DNA of 64,000 nucleotides from Demequina phytophila (GCF_000971135.1 NZ_BBLW01000007.1:156742-220741); one strand, 5' to 3'. Shown: positions 9,110 to 19,697, numbered from the stretch's first letter. Numbers and translations: made by a program. The notes: a model not told the origin generated them from the sequence alone.

Positions 9110-10396
9110 TCAGCCCCGGTCGAACGCCCAGTCGCGGTCCGTCACGAGCTTGGCGATCACCAGCCCGACCATGATCGACAGCACCACCAGCACCACCTGC
9201 AGGATCGCACCGATGGTCTCGGTGTAGCTGCCCTCGTTGAGGCTGACCACCGACTGGAACGCGAGCACGCCGGGGATCATGACCAGCACGGCCGGCACCT
9301 GCAACGTGATGATGGGCGACCGCGTGCGCGGCGCGGCGAACGCCACCAGGACGCCCACGAGCACGCATGCGAGCACCGTCGCCATCTGGATCATCACACC
9401 GCGGTCCACGAGGATGAGCCGGAACGTGTTCGACACCATGCCGATCACCGAGGCGGCGAGCGCCATGCGCCACGGCGAGTTGAACATCAGCGCGAAGCCC
9501 AGCACCCCCACCAGGCTGGCGGCGGCCACGAGCGTGAAGTGCGGCACCGGGTCGAGCGGGATGGGGGCACGCACGCTCGAGTCGAGCGCGTCGACCAGCG
9601 TCATCGCCCACACCGACAGCGCGGCGCCCACGATCATCATCGTCGCGAACACCAGGCGGGAGATGCCCGCGGAGAAGTCCAGCTTGGCCATGTCGAGCGC
9701 CGCCGTGATGAGGGGGAACCCGGGCAGCAGGAACAGGGTGCACGCGATGTAGCCCGACGCGTGGACGTCCACCGTGGTGCCGGACAGCGAGAACACCGCG
9801 ACGGAGGCGAGGTAGACACCGCAGGCGAGCGCGGCCGCCGCCATGGTGGTGCCGAACGGGTTGAACCCGCGGTGCGCGAAAGCGCGCCGCACGAACTGCC
9901 CCAGCGTCGCGGCGATCAGCACCGCGAGCACCTCGAGCGGGCGGGCGTTGTTGAGCACCGCGAACGCGGCGCAGGCGGCCCCGGCGGACAGCGCGTTCAC
10001 GGCCGGGTGGTACAGCGCAGGCTTGGCCTCGATCGCGTCGAGCGCCGCGTTGACCTCCTCGACCGTGGTGCTGGCCGGGATGGTGGAGCGGAAGTCGTCG
10101 AGCAGCTGGATGCGCTCGGCGTTGACGCCGAACTTGCGCACCTCGGTCACCTCGGTGCGGAAGAACTCGCCACGATGCGTGGTGGCGGTGATCTCGGTGA
10201 ACGTGACGGCGGCGGTGTGACGGTCGATCCCGAGGGCGCGCGCGACGGCCTCCATCGCCTCCTTGACGCGGTAGCTCGCGGTGCCCGCCGCGAGCATCAT
10301 GCGGCCCACGCGCAGGATCGCCCCCGACTGCTGGATCAGCCCGACCGGCTCCAGCGAATGCTCGTGATCCCGGGGTGTCGCGCGTTCGTCTGCCAT
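9110..10396 (-). CDS. threonine/serine exporter, ThrE family
   Basis: 428-residue inner-membrane exporter. The N-terminal half is the soluble-then-membrane ThrE domain with the family segment MMLAAGTASYRVKEAME and the cytosolic region SRTEV-like EFFRTEVTEVRKFG; the C-terminal half is the second membrane block with FLLPGFPLITAALDMAKLDF and a final set of helices ending LVIAKLVTDRDWAFDRG. The family exports threonine and serine using proton-motive force in Corynebacterium. Length equals the single-chain ThrE type rather than the split YjjP/YjjB type. Transcribed with the small genes downstream. Confidence 0.87.
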   Translation of the reverse strand: MADERATPRDHEHSLEPVGLIQQSGAILRVGRMMLAAGTASYRVKEAMEAVARALGIDRHTAAVTFTEITATTHRGEFFRTEVTEVRKFGVNAERIQLLDDFRSTIPASTTVEEVNAALDAIEAKPALYHPAVNALSAGAACAAFAVLNNARPLEVLAVLIAATLGQFVRRAFAHRGFNPFGTTMAAAALACGVYLASVAVFSLSGTTVDVHASGYIACTLFLLPGFPLITAALDMAKLDFSAGISRLVFATMMIVGAALSVWAMTLVDALDSSVRAPIPLDPVPHFTLVAAASLVGVLGFALMFNSPWRMALAASVIGMVSNTFRLILVDRGVMIQMATVLACVLVGVLVAFAAPRTRSPIITLQVPAVLVMIPGVLAFQSVVSLNEGSYTETIGAILQVVLVVLSIMVGLVIAKLVTDRDWAFDRG

Positions 10397-10491
10397 CGTG
10401 TCCCTCGTGTCGGTGTCGCGGTCAAGCCGCGGTGTGCTCCGGGGACTTCATTGTGGCAAAGGCGGGTCCTGGGCGCGGCGCGCCGCGCTGG

Positions 10492-10941
10492 TCAGCGCGG
10501 CGTGCCGACGCGGCGGTGCCAGTCCCGCACGCGGGCGAGGCGCGAGTCGTGAAGCGCCCGGTCGGCGCGGTCCAGCCCCACCACCGCGAGGCCGCCCGCG
10601 AGCGTCGCGAGCACCACGCCGGCGGTCGCGACACCGGTGAGCACCAGCGCGACCACGACGGCGACCGTCACCGTGACGCCCAGGATCGCGAGGCCGTGCC
10701 CGGGTGCGGCGTGCTCGCGCCGCCACAGCTCGTCGAGGAGGTCGAGCTCACGCTCGGACTCCATGAGCTCCTCCTCCAGCAGGGCGCACCGTGCGGGCAG
10801 CCCATGGACGGGAGCGGGCCGGAACACGGTCCGGGCACCCTCCTCGCGCACCTGCGCGCGCTGGTGGAAGCCGTACGGGTGGACGGGACACGGCGGGGCG
10901 CCCTCGTGCACCTCGGACGCACGGACGGGGAGGCCGCTCAT
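10492..10941 (-). CDS. hypothetical membrane protein coupled to parE
   Basis: 149 residues. The first 90 are soluble and include CPVHPYGF and a leucine-rich LLEEELMESERELDLLDELW helix; then one long hydrophobic region (GLAILGVTVTVAVVVALVLT and VVLATLAGGLAVVGL) that could make two spans, and an Arg-rich tail. No family is recognised. Its ATG overlaps the TGA of the topoisomerase B gene by 4 bases, so it is translated with parE, although a functional link is unknown. Confidence 0.72.
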   Translation of the reverse strand: MSGLPVRASEVHEGAPPCPVHPYGFHQRAQVREEGARTVFRPAPVHGLPARCALLEEELMESERELDLLDELWRREHAAPGHGLAILGVTVTVAVVVALVLTGVATAGVVLATLAGGLAVVGLDRADRALHDSRLARVRDWHRRVGTPR

Positions 10942-13043
10942 GCGTCGATCCTCGACCGGTCGAGCGACGCGGCGCCGGCGATGATGAAGTCGCGTCGCGG
11001 CGCGACGTCGTTGCCCATGAGCAGCTCGAAGACGCGCTCGGCCGCGGCGGCGTCCGCGCTGGTGACGCGGCGCAGCGTGCGGCGGCCCGGGTCCATGGTG
11101 GTCTCCGCGAGCTGGTCCGCGTCCATCTCGCCCAGGCCCTTGTAGCGCTGGATGTCGTCCTTGTACTTGCGACCGGCGCGCTTGAGGTCGCGCAGGGTCT
11201 CCTGCAGCTCCTTCTCGGAGTACGTGTAGATGTACTCCTTCTCGCGCCGGGCGGAGCCGGACACCTCGATGCGGTGCAGAGGCGGCACGGCGGCGAACAC
11301 ACGCCCGGCGTCCACGAGGGGCCGCATGTAGCGGAAGAACAGCGTGAGGAGCAGCGTGCGGATGTGCGCGCCGTCGACGTCCGCGTCCGTCATCAGGATG
11401 ATCTTGCCGTAGCGGGCCGCCTCGAGGTCGAACGTGCGGCCGGAGCCCGCGCCGACCACCTGGATGATGGACGCGCACTCGGCGTTGTGGAGCATGTCCG
11501 TGACGGACGCCTTCTGGACGTTGAGGATCTTGCCGCGGATGGGCAGGAGCGCCTGGAAGTCGGAGCGGCGTGCGAGCTTCGCGGTGCCGAGCGCGGAGTC
11601 GCCCTCGACGATGAACAGCTCGGACTGCTCGACGTCGTTGGAGCGGCAGTCCGCCAGCTTGGCGGGCAGCGACGAGGTCTCGAGCGCGTTCTTGCGACGC
11701 GAGATCTCCTTCTGCTTGCGCGCGGCGACGCGCGCCCTCATCTCCGCGACCACCTTCTCGAGCACCGTGTTCGCCTGGGCCTTGGTGTCGCGCTTGGTCG
11801 ACGTGAGGATCGCGGCGAGCTGCTGCTCGACCACCTTCGCGACGATGCCGCGCACGGGTCCCGTGCCGAGCACCTCCTTGGTCTGGCCCTCGAACTGCGG
11901 CTCGGGGATCCGCACCGTGACCACGGCGGTGAGGCCCGCCATGATGTCGTCCTTCTCGATGCGCTCCGCGCCGTCCTTGCCGGTGAGCTTGAGCCGGCGC
12001 GCGTTGGTGGCGATCTGGGCGCGCAGCACCTTCACCAGCCCGGCCTCGAAGCCGGCGAGGTGGGTGCCGCCCTTCGGCGTCGAGATGATGTTGACGAACG
12101 ACCGCGTCTCCGCCTCGTAGCCGGTGCCCCAGCGCAGCGCGACGTCGACCACGCACTCGCGCTCCACCTCCTCGGACACCAGGTGGCCGTTGGGCTTGAG
12201 CACCGGCACCGTCTCCGTGTAGGTGCCCTGGCCCGTGAGCTCCCAGGTGTCGGTGACCGCGGTGTCCGTCGCGATGAAGTCGACGAAGTCCTTGGCCCCG
12301 CCCTCGTAGCGGAACTCCTCCTCGTGCGGCTCCGCCGGGTTGCGCTCGTCGCGCACCACCAGCGTGAGCCCGGGCACCAGGAAGGCGGTCTGGCGCGCGC
12401 GCACCAGCAGGTCGTCATAGCTGAACGAGGCGGTCTTGTTGAAGATCTGGCGGTCCGCCCAGTAGCGGATCCGGGTGCCGGTGCGCGCCTTCGCGACCTT
12501 GCCGACCACCGCGAGCTCGGAGCCGGTCACGAACGGCTTGAACTCGGCGTCCGGAACCGCGCCCGAGGCGGGGTCCTGGAAGTAGCCCGGCTCGCCTCGG
12601 CGGAAGCCCATGTGATGCGTCTTGCCGCCGCGGTCGACCCACACGTCGAGCCGCTCGGACAGCGCGTTCACCACGGAGGCGCCCACGCCGTGGAGGCCGC
12701 CGGACGCGGCGTACGAGCCGCCGCCGAACTTGCCGCCGGCATGCAGCTTGGTCATGACGACCTCGACGCCGGTGAGGCCCGTCTTGGGCTCGATGTCGAC
12801 GGGGATGCCGCGACCCTGGTCGCGGACCTCGACGGAGTCGTCCGGGTGCAGCACGATCTCGATCCGGTCGCCGAACCCGCCCAGCGCCTCGTCGACAGAG
12901 TTGTCGATGATCTCCCAGAGGCAGTGCATGAGGCCCCGCGAGTCCGTGGTGCCGATGTACATGCCGGGTCGCTTGCGCACCGCCTCGAGTCCCTCGAGGA
13001 CGGACAGGTGCCTAGCGGAGTAGTCGTTCGCCACGGCGGTCAT
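10938..13043 (-). CDS. parE: DNA topoisomerase IV subunit B (ParE-type)
   Basis: 701-residue GHKL ATPase/TOPRIM subunit. ATPase motifs are VRKRPGMYIGTT, EIIDNSVDEA, VEVRDQGRGIPVDI and ASGGLHGVGASVVNALS. The TOPRIM region has LFIVEGDSALG and MTDADVDGAHIRTLLLTLF, and the C-terminus has RYKGLGEMDADQLAETTMDP. Works with the A subunit at 4242-6689 in chromosome decatenation. Start at ATG 13043, family-typical; divergent from the 13141 gene. Distinguishing ParE from GyrB rests on pairing with a ParC-like subunit and on this sigA-linked location, so gyrB is a lesser possibility. Confidence 0.9.
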   Translation of the reverse strand: MTAVANDYSARHLSVLEGLEAVRKRPGMYIGTTDSRGLMHCLWEIIDNSVDEALGGFGDRIEIVLHPDDSVEVRDQGRGIPVDIEPKTGLTGVEVVMTKLHAGGKFGGGSYAASGGLHGVGASVVNALSERLDVWVDRGGKTHHMGFRRGEPGYFQDPASGAVPDAEFKPFVTGSELAVVGKVAKARTGTRIRYWADRQIFNKTASFSYDDLLVRARQTAFLVPGLTLVVRDERNPAEPHEEEFRYEGGAKDFVDFIATDTAVTDTWELTGQGTYTETVPVLKPNGHLVSEEVERECVVDVALRWGTGYEAETRSFVNIISTPKGGTHLAGFEAGLVKVLRAQIATNARRLKLTGKDGAERIEKDDIMAGLTAVVTVRIPEPQFEGQTKEVLGTGPVRGIVAKVVEQQLAAILTSTKRDTKAQANTVLEKVVAEMRARVAARKQKEISRRKNALETSSLPAKLADCRSNDVEQSELFIVEGDSALGTAKLARRSDFQALLPIRGKILNVQKASVTDMLHNAECASIIQVVGAGSGRTFDLEAARYGKIILMTDADVDGAHIRTLLLTLFFRYMRPLVDAGRVFAAVPPLHRIEVSGSARREKEYIYTYSEKELQETLRDLKRAGRKYKDDIQRYKGLGEMDADQLAETTMDPGRRTLRRVTSADAAAAERVFELLMGNDVAPRRDFIIAGAASLDRSRIDA

Positions 13044-13140
13044 CTTAGTTGCGCCCTCCGACGTCGCCGCGCAGGCCCACCGGAGGACGTGCGGATGATC
13101 CGCGGACGTGGGAGCGTTGTGCCTGGCAGGGAGGCTACGG

Positions 13141-13989
13141 ATGACGGTGACGGCGGAGCGGGACATCTCCACGAGGGACGTGATCGAGCGCGCGCTCGTC
13201 GCGACGGGCGCGGTCCTCGCGATCACGGGTGCGGCGTGGGGCTCGGGAGCCTTCGGCGGGGTACCCGTCGAGGACGCCGCGGGTGGGGTCCTCGCCTCCG
13301 ACGCGACGCTCCTCGCCCCGGGCTCCGCGGCGTTCGGCGTGTGGGCCGTCATCTACGTCGCGCTCGCGGTGTTCGCCGTGGTCCAGGCGCTGCCGGGTCC
13401 GGGCGCGAGCCCTCGCATCCGGGCCGTCGCGTGGCCGCTGCTGGCGGCGATGGTGCTCAACGCCGGCTGGATCTGGGTGGTGCAGCGCGAATGGCTCGCG
13501 GCCTCGGTCGGCGTGCTCGCCGTCATCCTGGTGGCGCTCGGCGTGGCCGCCGCCCGGCTGTCCCGCTCGCGTCCCGCCACGGCGGTGGAGGCGGCCGCGG
13601 CAGACGCCCCTGTGGGCCTCTACCTCGGGTGGGCGACGGTCGCCACCGTCGCGAACGTCACCGCGGTGGGCGCCTGGTGGGTGGGCAGCGACCCCGGGGA
13701 CGGCACGTGGGCCGCGGTCGGCGTGCTCGTCGCCACCGCGTTCGTCGGCATCGCGATGGCGCGCGACCTCTCCCCGTCCCCGGTGCTCGCCTGGACCGCG
13801 ACGGCGACGCTCGCGTGGGGCCTCGCGTGGATCGGCGAGGAGCGGCTGTTCGGGCAGCCGGACGATGCGGCGGTCGGGTGGGCGGCGATCGGCGCGGCGG
13901 CCGCGGTGGTCCTCACCACGGCGATCACCACGGTCGCGACCCAGGTCCGCGCCCTCCGGTGGGCGCACCGCCACCGCCCTCGGGGCTGA
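13141..13989 (+). CDS. multi-pass membrane protein, TspO/MBR-like (tentative)
   Basis: 282 residues with about eight hydrophobic spans. The motif FGVWAVIYVALAVFAVVQAL followed by VLNAGWIWVVQREW, and later GLYLGWATVATVANVTAV, recalls the tryptophan-rich TspO/MBR family and its actinobacterial relatives, although TspO proper is only about 160 residues. Ligand and function unknown. ATG follows an AGGGAGG Shine-Dalgarno; a longer in-frame start at 13108 lacks one. Faces parE across a 97-bp divergent promoter region and converges with the acetyltransferase gene. Confidence 0.72.
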   Translation: MTVTAERDISTRDVIERALVATGAVLAITGAAWGSGAFGGVPVEDAAGGVLASDATLLAPGSAAFGVWAVIYVALAVFAVVQALPGPGASPRIRAVAWPLLAAMVLNAGWIWVVQREWLAASVGVLAVILVALGVAAARLSRSRPATAVEAAAADAPVGLYLGWATVATVANVTAVGAWWVGSDPGDGTWAAVGVLVATAFVGIAMARDLSPSPVLAWTATATLAWGLAWIGEERLFGQPDDAAVGWAAIGAAAAVVLTTAITTVATQVRALRWAHRHRPRG

Positions 13990-14005
13990 GCGCCCTCGGG
14001 TCGCG

Positions 14006-14476
14006 CTAGCGTCGCGGGCGACGGCGCACGGAGCTCATCGCGACGTTGTCGTGCTTGATGAAGAAGCCCAGGTCCTGGTAGAGGTGCAGGCCGGCGGGAC
14101 TGGCGTGCAGCTCGACCACCTCGATGCCTCGCCGGTCGGTCTCCTCGAGCAGCGCCTCCATGATGGCGCGCGCGTATCCCTTGCGCTGATGCTGGGGCGC
14201 GGTCGACACCCACTGGATGTAACCCATCTGGTGGGCGTCGGCACCGGGGCGCGCCAGCCGGGGCGCGACGTTGACCAGGCCGCACGCGGCGAGACCGCCC
14301 TCGGGCGCGTCGATCACCATGCCGAACAGGTCCTGGCCCAGGCGGTCCCGCACCATCCGCGTCGACTCGACCGCCCACGTGGGCGTGGGCTTCGCACCCA
14401 CCGCCTTGTACATGAGCGCGCCGAGGTGGACGATCTCGGCCGCGTCCGCCGTGACCGCGGGCCGGACGTCGGTCAC
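14006..14476 (-). CDS. GNAT family N-acetyltransferase
   Basis: 156 residues. Acetyl-CoA-binding signature HQRKGYARAIMEALLEE with the QRxGxA core around residue 95-110, preceded by the strand MGYIQWVSTAP and followed by the GNAT C-terminal signature GLHLYQDLGFF. Substrate unknown. The GTG start comes directly after the stop of the upstream membrane-protein gene (14478), so the two form an operon. Confidence 0.85.
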   Translation of the reverse strand: MTDVRPAVTADAAEIVHLGALMYKAVGAKPTPTWAVESTRMVRDRLGQDLFGMVIDAPEGGLAACGLVNVAPRLARPGADAHQMGYIQWVSTAPQHQRKGYARAIMEALLEETDRRGIEVVELHASPAGLHLYQDLGFFIKHDNVAMSSVRRRPRR

Positions 14477-14477
14477 C

Positions 14478-14819
14478 TCAGTGCCACGCGACGGCGACGA
14501 CGACGTTGACGAGCGTCAGGCCGGTGACGACCCAGAACGGGGTGACGGGGTTCTCGCGCTTGCGCGTCGCCTCCGCCACGCCGGCGATCGCAAGCGCGAT
14601 GAGCAGCTTGACGGCGATCTTCACGTGGTCCGGCTCGTGGTCGCTCGCGTACGCGACGCCGGTGAGCGCGAGCCCCGTGAGGATCTGCGCGCGGGCACCC
14701 CACACCATCAGCATCGTGATGCGCTTGGTCTGCGCCGTCAGCTGCTCGAGCGCCGGCCCCAGCAGCGCCGCGACGCCGACGAGGTGAAGGACCAGCAGGA
14801 CGGTGCGCAGGACGCTCAT
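14478..14819 (-). CDS. hypothetical four-helix membrane protein
   Basis: 113 residues, four predicted spans (VLRTVLLVLHLVGVAALLGP; ILTGLALTGVAYA; IAVKLLIALAIAGVAEA; FWVVTGLTLVNVVVAVAW). Conserved small integral-membrane proteins of this look are common in actinobacteria, without known function. I use ATG 14819 with the GGAG motif 6-7 nt upstream, rather than an upstream in-frame ATG. Upstream of and nearly contiguous with the GNAT gene. Confidence 0.75.
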   Translation of the reverse strand: MSVLRTVLLVLHLVGVAALLGPALEQLTAQTKRITMLMVWGARAQILTGLALTGVAYASDHEPDHVKIAVKLLIALAIAGVAEATRKRENPVTPFWVVTGLTLVNVVVAVAWH

Positions 14820-14953
14820 GGGGGGCTCCAAGGAGATCGGGACGGTCGGCACGATGCTACTGCCTCACCCGGATGCCGCCGGAGCGCCACGGAACCCGCG
14901 CATCGTGCATCGACCAGGCGTGACCCGCCGCTTCGGCCTACCGTAAGAGTCCT

Positions 14954-16405
14954 ATGAACGCGCTCGAGGAGTGGGTGGTGTCCGCCACCGACACGCTGTG
15001 GACCTGGCTGGTGCTGCCGCTCGTCGTGGTGCTCGCCGTGTACTTCACGGTCCGGTCCGGCGTGGTGCAGGTCCGGCTGCTGCCGCGAATGCTCAAAGTG
15101 CTCACGGATCGCACGCCCACAGACGCCGAGGGACGCCCCCAGTCGCTCTCGGCGTTCCAGGCGTTCACCGTGTCGGCGGCGTCGCGGGTGGGGATCGGCA
15201 ACATCGCCGGCGTCGGCACCGCCATCGCGGTCGGCGGGCCGGGGGCCGTCGCGTGGATGTGGTTGATGGCGATCTTCGGCGCCGCCACCAGCTTCGTGGA
15301 GTCGACGCTCGCGCAGCTGTACAAGCACCGCGACGCCGAGGGCTTCCGCGGCGGCCCCGCGTACTACGTGCAGCGTGGCCTCGGGTCGCGCGGGCTCGGC
15401 GTGGTGCTCGCGATCGTGCTCATCCTCGCCGCGCCGTTCGCGGTGACGATGCTGCAGTCGTTCACGATCGCGGAGACGGTGACCGGATCGTTCGAGGACG
15501 GCGCGCCCGGCTGGGTGGGGCCCGCCGTCGCCACCGTCGTCGCGCTGCTCACCGCGGCCGTCATCTTCGGCGGCGCACACCGCATCGCACGGGTCACCGA
15601 GGCGGTCGTGCCCGCGATGGCGCTGCTGTACCTCGGCCTGGGCGTCGTCATCGTGATCCTTCACGTCGACGCCATCGGCCCGGTGCTCCGGGCGATCCTC
15701 GAGGACGCCGTGTCCGGCCAGGCGGTCGCGGGCGGGGCGCTCGGCACCGTGATCCTCACCGGCGTCCAGCGGGGCATGTTCTCCAACGAGGCCGGATTCG
15801 GCACGGCGCCGAACGCGGCCGCGAGCGCCGCCACGACACACCCCGTCAAGCAGGGCCTGGTGCAGTCGCTCGGCGTCTACTTCGACACGTTGTTCGTGTG
15901 CTCGATCACCGCGTTCATCATCCTGGTGACCCGCCCGGACCTCGCGAGCGCGGAGCCGGGCGTGGCGATGACGCACGACGCGGTGGTCGGGTCCCTCGGG
16001 AGCTGGGCGGGCGTGCTGCTGTCCGTGATCGTGTTCCTCCTCGCCTTCAGCACCATCCTCGGCCTCAACTTCTACGGCGAGTCGAACATCGAGTACATCA
16101 CCGAGCGGCGGCCCGTGCTGCTCGCCTATCGCGCCGTCGTGGTCGTCGTGGTGCTGGTCGGCGGCCTCGTGTCCGCCACCCTGGTGTGGTCGCTCGCGGA
16201 CCTGCTGCTCGGGGTGCTCGCGCTGCTCAACCTGCTCGCGATCGCCCCCCTGTCCCGGCACGTGTTCCGCCTGCTGAGGCACTACTCCGGCCAGGTGCGG
16301 TCAGGCAGGGACCCCGTCTTCACCAGGGACGCGCTGCCTGGGGTCGCCGGCATCGAGGCGTGGGAGGACGAGCAGTCCGTCACGGGCCTGCCCCGCGAAA
16401 GATAG
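14954..16405 (+). CDS. alanine/glycine:cation symporter (AGCS family)
   Basis: 483-residue sodium-coupled amino-acid transporter. The family signature is clear: SAFQAFTVSAASRVGIGNIAG, GPGAVAWMWLMAIFGAATSF, ESTLAQLYKHRD, GGPAYYVQRGLG, and GMFSNEAGFGTAPNAAASA near residue 275. Roughly ten membrane spans. Likely imports alanine or glycine. A TACCGT -10-like box at 14939-14944 would start transcription only a few bases before the ATG, so the leader is very short or absent. It precedes the LuxR-type regulator, but regulation is not shown. Confidence 0.9.
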   Translation: MNALEEWVVSATDTLWTWLVLPLVVVLAVYFTVRSGVVQVRLLPRMLKVLTDRTPTDAEGRPQSLSAFQAFTVSAASRVGIGNIAGVGTAIAVGGPGAVAWMWLMAIFGAATSFVESTLAQLYKHRDAEGFRGGPAYYVQRGLGSRGLGVVLAIVLILAAPFAVTMLQSFTIAETVTGSFEDGAPGWVGPAVATVVALLTAAVIFGGAHRIARVTEAVVPAMALLYLGLGVVIVILHVDAIGPVLRAILEDAVSGQAVAGGALGTVILTGVQRGMFSNEAGFGTAPNAAASAATTHPVKQGLVQSLGVYFDTLFVCSITAFIILVTRPDLASAEPGVAMTHDAVVGSLGSWAGVLLSVIVFLLAFSTILGLNFYGESNIEYITERRPVLLAYRAVVVVVVLVGGLVSATLVWSLADLLLGVLALLNLLAIAPLSRHVFRLLRHYSGQVRSGRDPVFTRDALPGVAGIEAWEDEQSVTGLPRER

Positions 16406-16498
16406 GGCACCTGCCCGATGCACGAGCGGCGCGCTCGAGCGGAGACTCGAAGGTGTCGGCGCCCGGCTCCGAGGGCGCCACCACTCACGGGAGACGCC

Positions 16499-16702
16499 AT
16501 GGAAGACCTCAGCATCGCCGCACGCGGCGTCCGTGTGTCCAGCAGCCTCGACCAGCGGGTCGAGATGCGTCGCGCCCAGCTTGAGCGCCTCGGCGACGAC
16601 GCCCCGTCGCCGCGGCGGCACCTCGCCCCGATCAAGGAATGGTTCACGCACCCCCTTCGCACGGCGCACCTCGCGCCCCGCCACCGGCCGCACGCGGCGT
16701 AG
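16499..16702 (+). CDS. small hypothetical protein
   Basis: 67 residues starting [20 protein letters not shown]; Arg/His-rich tail. The ATG has a good GGGAGACGCC ribosome-binding site, the main support for the gene. No family recognised. The end comes 50 bp before the LuxR-type regulator start. The in-frame extension to 16418 has Arg-rich sequence and no Shine-Dalgarno, so I reject it. The gene could still be spurious. Confidence 0.45.
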   Translation: MEDLSIAARGVRVSSSLDQRVEMRRAQLERLGDDAPSPRRHLAPIKEWFTHPLRTAHLAPRHRPHAA

Positions 16703-16752
16703 TCGACCCCGTTCGCCTCGACGCGGGCCCGACGATCGGCAACGATGTCAGG

Positions 16753-19653
16753 GTGACCGCAGTATCGCGGCCCGCCGGCCTGGTGGGACGCGACGTGGAG
16801 CTCGCGGCGCTCGGGCGAGCGCTTGACGCGGGTGCCCGCGGCGAGCCCTCGGTGGTGATCGTGCGGGGCGAGGCGGGCATCGGCAAGTCGCGGCTCGTTC
16901 GCGAGGCCGCGGCCCGCGCCCGCGCCAGGCCGGACGCGCTGGTCGTGACCGGAGTGTGCATCGACCTCGGCACGGTCGGCTCGCCGTTCAGCGCGGTCCG
17001 ACGGCCCCTGCAGGAGCTCGTCTCGGCCGTCGGACCCCCTCAGGCGGCGGCGGCCGTGCGGAGCCCCACGGCGGTCTCGACCCTCGCGCGCATCATCCCC
17101 GAGCTCGAGGACGTGAGCGACCCGCACGCCGCCCCTCCCGCAAACGGGGTCGACTTCGTCGCGGAGGCCGTCGAGAGGCTCCTCGACGGACTCTCCGCCC
17201 GCGCGCATGTGGTGGTGGTGCTCGAGGACGCCCATTGGGCCGATGCCGCGACACGGGCGCTGGTCCGCACCTTGGCGGCGACGCTCCGTGCCTCGCGGCT
17301 CACGCTCCTCCTCACCTACGACAGCGACGAGGTAGGCCGGGGTCACCCGCTCAGGGAGGTCGTGACGGAGCTCGAACGTCACCGCAGCGTGGAGGTGATC
17401 GAGCCCGCGCGCCTGTCACGCGCCGGGGTCGCGGCGCTCGCGCGGGAGCTCACGGGACACGACTTGGATGGCGACGACGTCGAGGCGCTGCTCACCCGGT
17501 CCGAGGGGGTGCCGTTCTTCGTCGAGGAGCTGCTGGCGGCACCTGGGCCCGAGCTGAGCGGCAGCCTCCGCGACATCGTCCTGGCGCGCTACGACCGTCT
17601 CGGCGGCCCCGGACAGGCGGTCGCGCGCCTCGCCGCCGTCGCGGGCATGACGGTGCGCGAGGACGTGATCGATGCGGTGTGGGACGGTGATCGCTCCACC
17701 CTCACGGCCGGCCTTCGCGACGCCGTCGACCACGGCGTCCTCCTCCGGCACGGCGACGCGTTCACGTTCCACCACGCGCTGCTGCGCGAAGCGGTGTACG
17801 CCGAGATGCTCCCCCACGAGCGGATCGCGGCGCACCGCGCGCTCGCGGACGCCCTCGGGCGCGGATCGCGTGGGGACGATGCGTCCGTCGCCCACCACCG
17901 GCTCGCGGCGGGCGACCGTGAGCGCGCCTTCGACGCCGTGATCGCCGCGCGGGAGGCGGCCAGGCGCGCGTACGCGGTCGGCGCGGCGGCCCAGCTGGGC
18001 GAGGAGCTGCTGCGGCTCTGGCCCGACGTCGACGACCCTGAGGACCGGCTCGGCGGCACCGCGCTCGCGCTGCGATGCGAGATCGCGGAGGACCTGTACG
18101 ACTCCGGGGCGGCTCGCCTGGCCATGCGCGCCGTCGAGGCCGGCCTGGCCGACGCTCCGCAGGACCGGGTGGAGGAGCGTGCGCGACTGCACAGCCTTGC
18201 GGTGGTGCTCGCGACCGAGCACGAGGGGCTCGGCAGCGGCGCGGCGCACCTCGAGGCGCTGGAGGAGGCGCTGGCGCGATGCCCTGCCGACGCCGCCGCC
18301 CCGATGCGGGTGCGCGCCCTCGCGATGAGGGCCCTCGGGGAGTCGGGGCCCGCCGCATCGGCGACCACGGACGCGTGCGTCGCGCTCGCCGAGGGGACGG
18401 GCGATCCCGCGCTGATCGCCACGGCCCTCACGCGTCGCGCGTGGGTCCGCTCGCTCGCCGGTGACTTCGATGACGCGCTGCGCGAGGCACGCCGGGCGGC
18501 CGAGATCGATCGGGGTGGCATCCTGTGGGGCCGTTGCGCCGCCACCTCCGTCATCGACGTCCTGACCCGCCTCGGGCGCTACGGCGAGGCGGTGAGCGAG
18601 GGCGAGGTCGCGCTGCGGGACGCGATCGAGTCCGGGCTCGAGCGGCGCATCGGTGCGCCGATCATCGCGAACATCGCCGAGGCGCTGCTGCTCGCGGGCA
18701 AGGTCGATGACGCGCTGCCCCACCTGCGGCGCGCGGCCGCGCTGCTGCGCGGCGAGTCGCCACGGTGGGAGGTGTTCCTGGCCGACCTCGAGGCCGAGGC
18801 GCTGGTATGGGCGGATCGCCTCGACGAGGCGGACGCGGTGCTGGCGCCGGTGCGGCGCGCCGCGTCGACTGTCGACGCGGACCCGGAGGGCGCGTTCGGG
18901 ACCGCCGCCGCGCTCGCGGATGCCGCGCTCGCGCGTGCCGAGGACACGGCCCCGGCCGGCGCTCGTCCGCTCGTGGCGGAGGCGCTCGCGGTCGTGGGCG
19001 CGATCCGCCATCCCGACGCGCTCGCGCAGGCACGCATGGAGCACGACCTGCTTCTCGCGACCGCCCGCGCGATCGATGCCGCACGGCGCCGCCGCATGAC
19101 GATCCCGGCGGGGCTCGTGGCCCGCACGCGCGAGATCGCGGACGCCATGAGCGCACACCCGGCCACCGCGCACGCGGCAGCGCTGACCGCGGCGTTGATC
19201 GCGGACCGGGACGAGGTGGACCGGTGGCGGGCCGCCGTCGCGGCGGCCGACGCCGGGCTCGCGCCGCTGAGGCGCGTCCACGAGGCGCACTACCGCCTTG
19301 CGTGCGCGCTCAAGCGGTCGGGACGGCGGCGCGAGGCGGATGCCGAGTTCGGCGGGGTGGTCGCGCGGGCACCCGCGGATGGTGCCGCGCTGCTCGCACG
19401 CTGGTCCGCACGGGCGCGCGGGCCCCAGATGACGGCGGGCGAGGGCGATGGCCCTCTCGCGGACCTCACCGGGAGGGAGGCTGAGGTGCTCGCGCTCGTG
19501 GCCGAGGGGCTCACCAATCCCGAGATCGGCGAGCGGCTGTTCATCTCACGCAAGACGGCGAGCGTGCATGTCTCCGCGATCCTCGCCAAGCTGGGTGCGG
19601 CCAACCGGACGGAGGCCGCGGCCCTCTTCACCGCGTCGTCAGCGCGCGCCTGA
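16753..19653 (+). CDS. large LuxR-type (LAL/MalT-like) ATPase transcriptional regulator
   Basis: About 966 residues. N-terminal AAA/STAND ATPase: [19 protein letters not shown], Walker [20 protein letters not shown] near residue 40, Walker B-like [20 protein letters not shown] long alanine-rich helical (TPR-like) middle follows, and then a C-terminal LuxR helix-turn-helix: [40 protein letters not shown]. This is the LAL architecture of single-component, ligand-activated regulators; the inducer and target are unknown. GTG 16753 is chosen because the [11 protein letters not shown] domain begins at once; it follows AACGAT by 6 nt. One copy of the dispersed 10-mer lies in the gene (17873-17882). 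Confidence 0.88.
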   Translation: MTAVSRPAGLVGRDVELAALGRALDAGARGEPSVVIVRGEAGIGKSRLVREAAARARARPDALVVTGVCIDLGTVGSPFSAVRRPLQELVSAVGPPQAAAAVRSPTAVSTLARIIPELEDVSDPHAAPPANGVDFVAEAVERLLDGLSARAHVVVVLEDAHWADAATRALVRTLAATLRASRLTLLLTYDSDEVGRGHPLREVVTELERHRSVEVIEPARLSRAGVAALARELTGHDLDGDDVEALLTRSEGVPFFVEELLAAPGPELSGSLRDIVLARYDRLGGPGQAVARLAAVAGMTVREDVIDAVWDGDRSTLTAGLRDAVDHGVLLRHGDAFTFHHALLREAVYAEMLPHERIAAHRALADALGRGSRGDDASVAHHRLAAGDRERAFDAVIAAREAARRAYAVGAAAQLGEELLRLWPDVDDPEDRLGGTALALRCEIAEDLYDSGAARLAMRAVEAGLADAPQDRVEERARLHSLAVVLATEHEGLGSGAAHLEALEEALARCPADAAAPMRVRALAMRALGESGPAASATTDACVALAEGTGDPALIATALTRRAWVRSLAGDFDDALREARRAAEIDRGGILWGRCAATSVIDVLTRLGRYGEAVSEGEVALRDAIESGLERRIGAPIIANIAEALLLAGKVDDALPHLRRAAALLRGESPRWEVFLADLEAEALVWADRLDEADAVLAPVRRAASTVDADPEGAFGTAAALADAALARAEDTAPAGARPLVAEALAVVGAIRHPDALAQARMEHDLLLATARAIDAARRRRMTIPAGLVARTREIADAMSAHPATAHAAALTAALIADRDEVDRWRAAVAAADAGLAPLRRVHEAHYRLACALKRSGRRREADAEFGGVVARAPADGAALLARWSARARGPQMTAGEGDGPLADLTGREAEVLALVAEGLTNPEIGERLFISRKTASVHVSAILAKLGAANRTEAAALFTASSARA

Positions 19654-19658
19654 ACGGA

Positions 19659-19697
19659 GAGAGGCGCCCTCCCCCGCGGCGGGGAAGGGCGCCTCTC
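19659..19697. terminator. bidirectional terminator between the LuxR-type gene and sigA
   Basis: Hairpin with arms GAGAGGCGCCCTCCCC (from 19659) and GGGGAAGGGCGCCTCTC (to 19697) and a GC-rich loop, in the gap between two convergent genes. No U-tract, as usual at this G+C content. Confidence 0.75.
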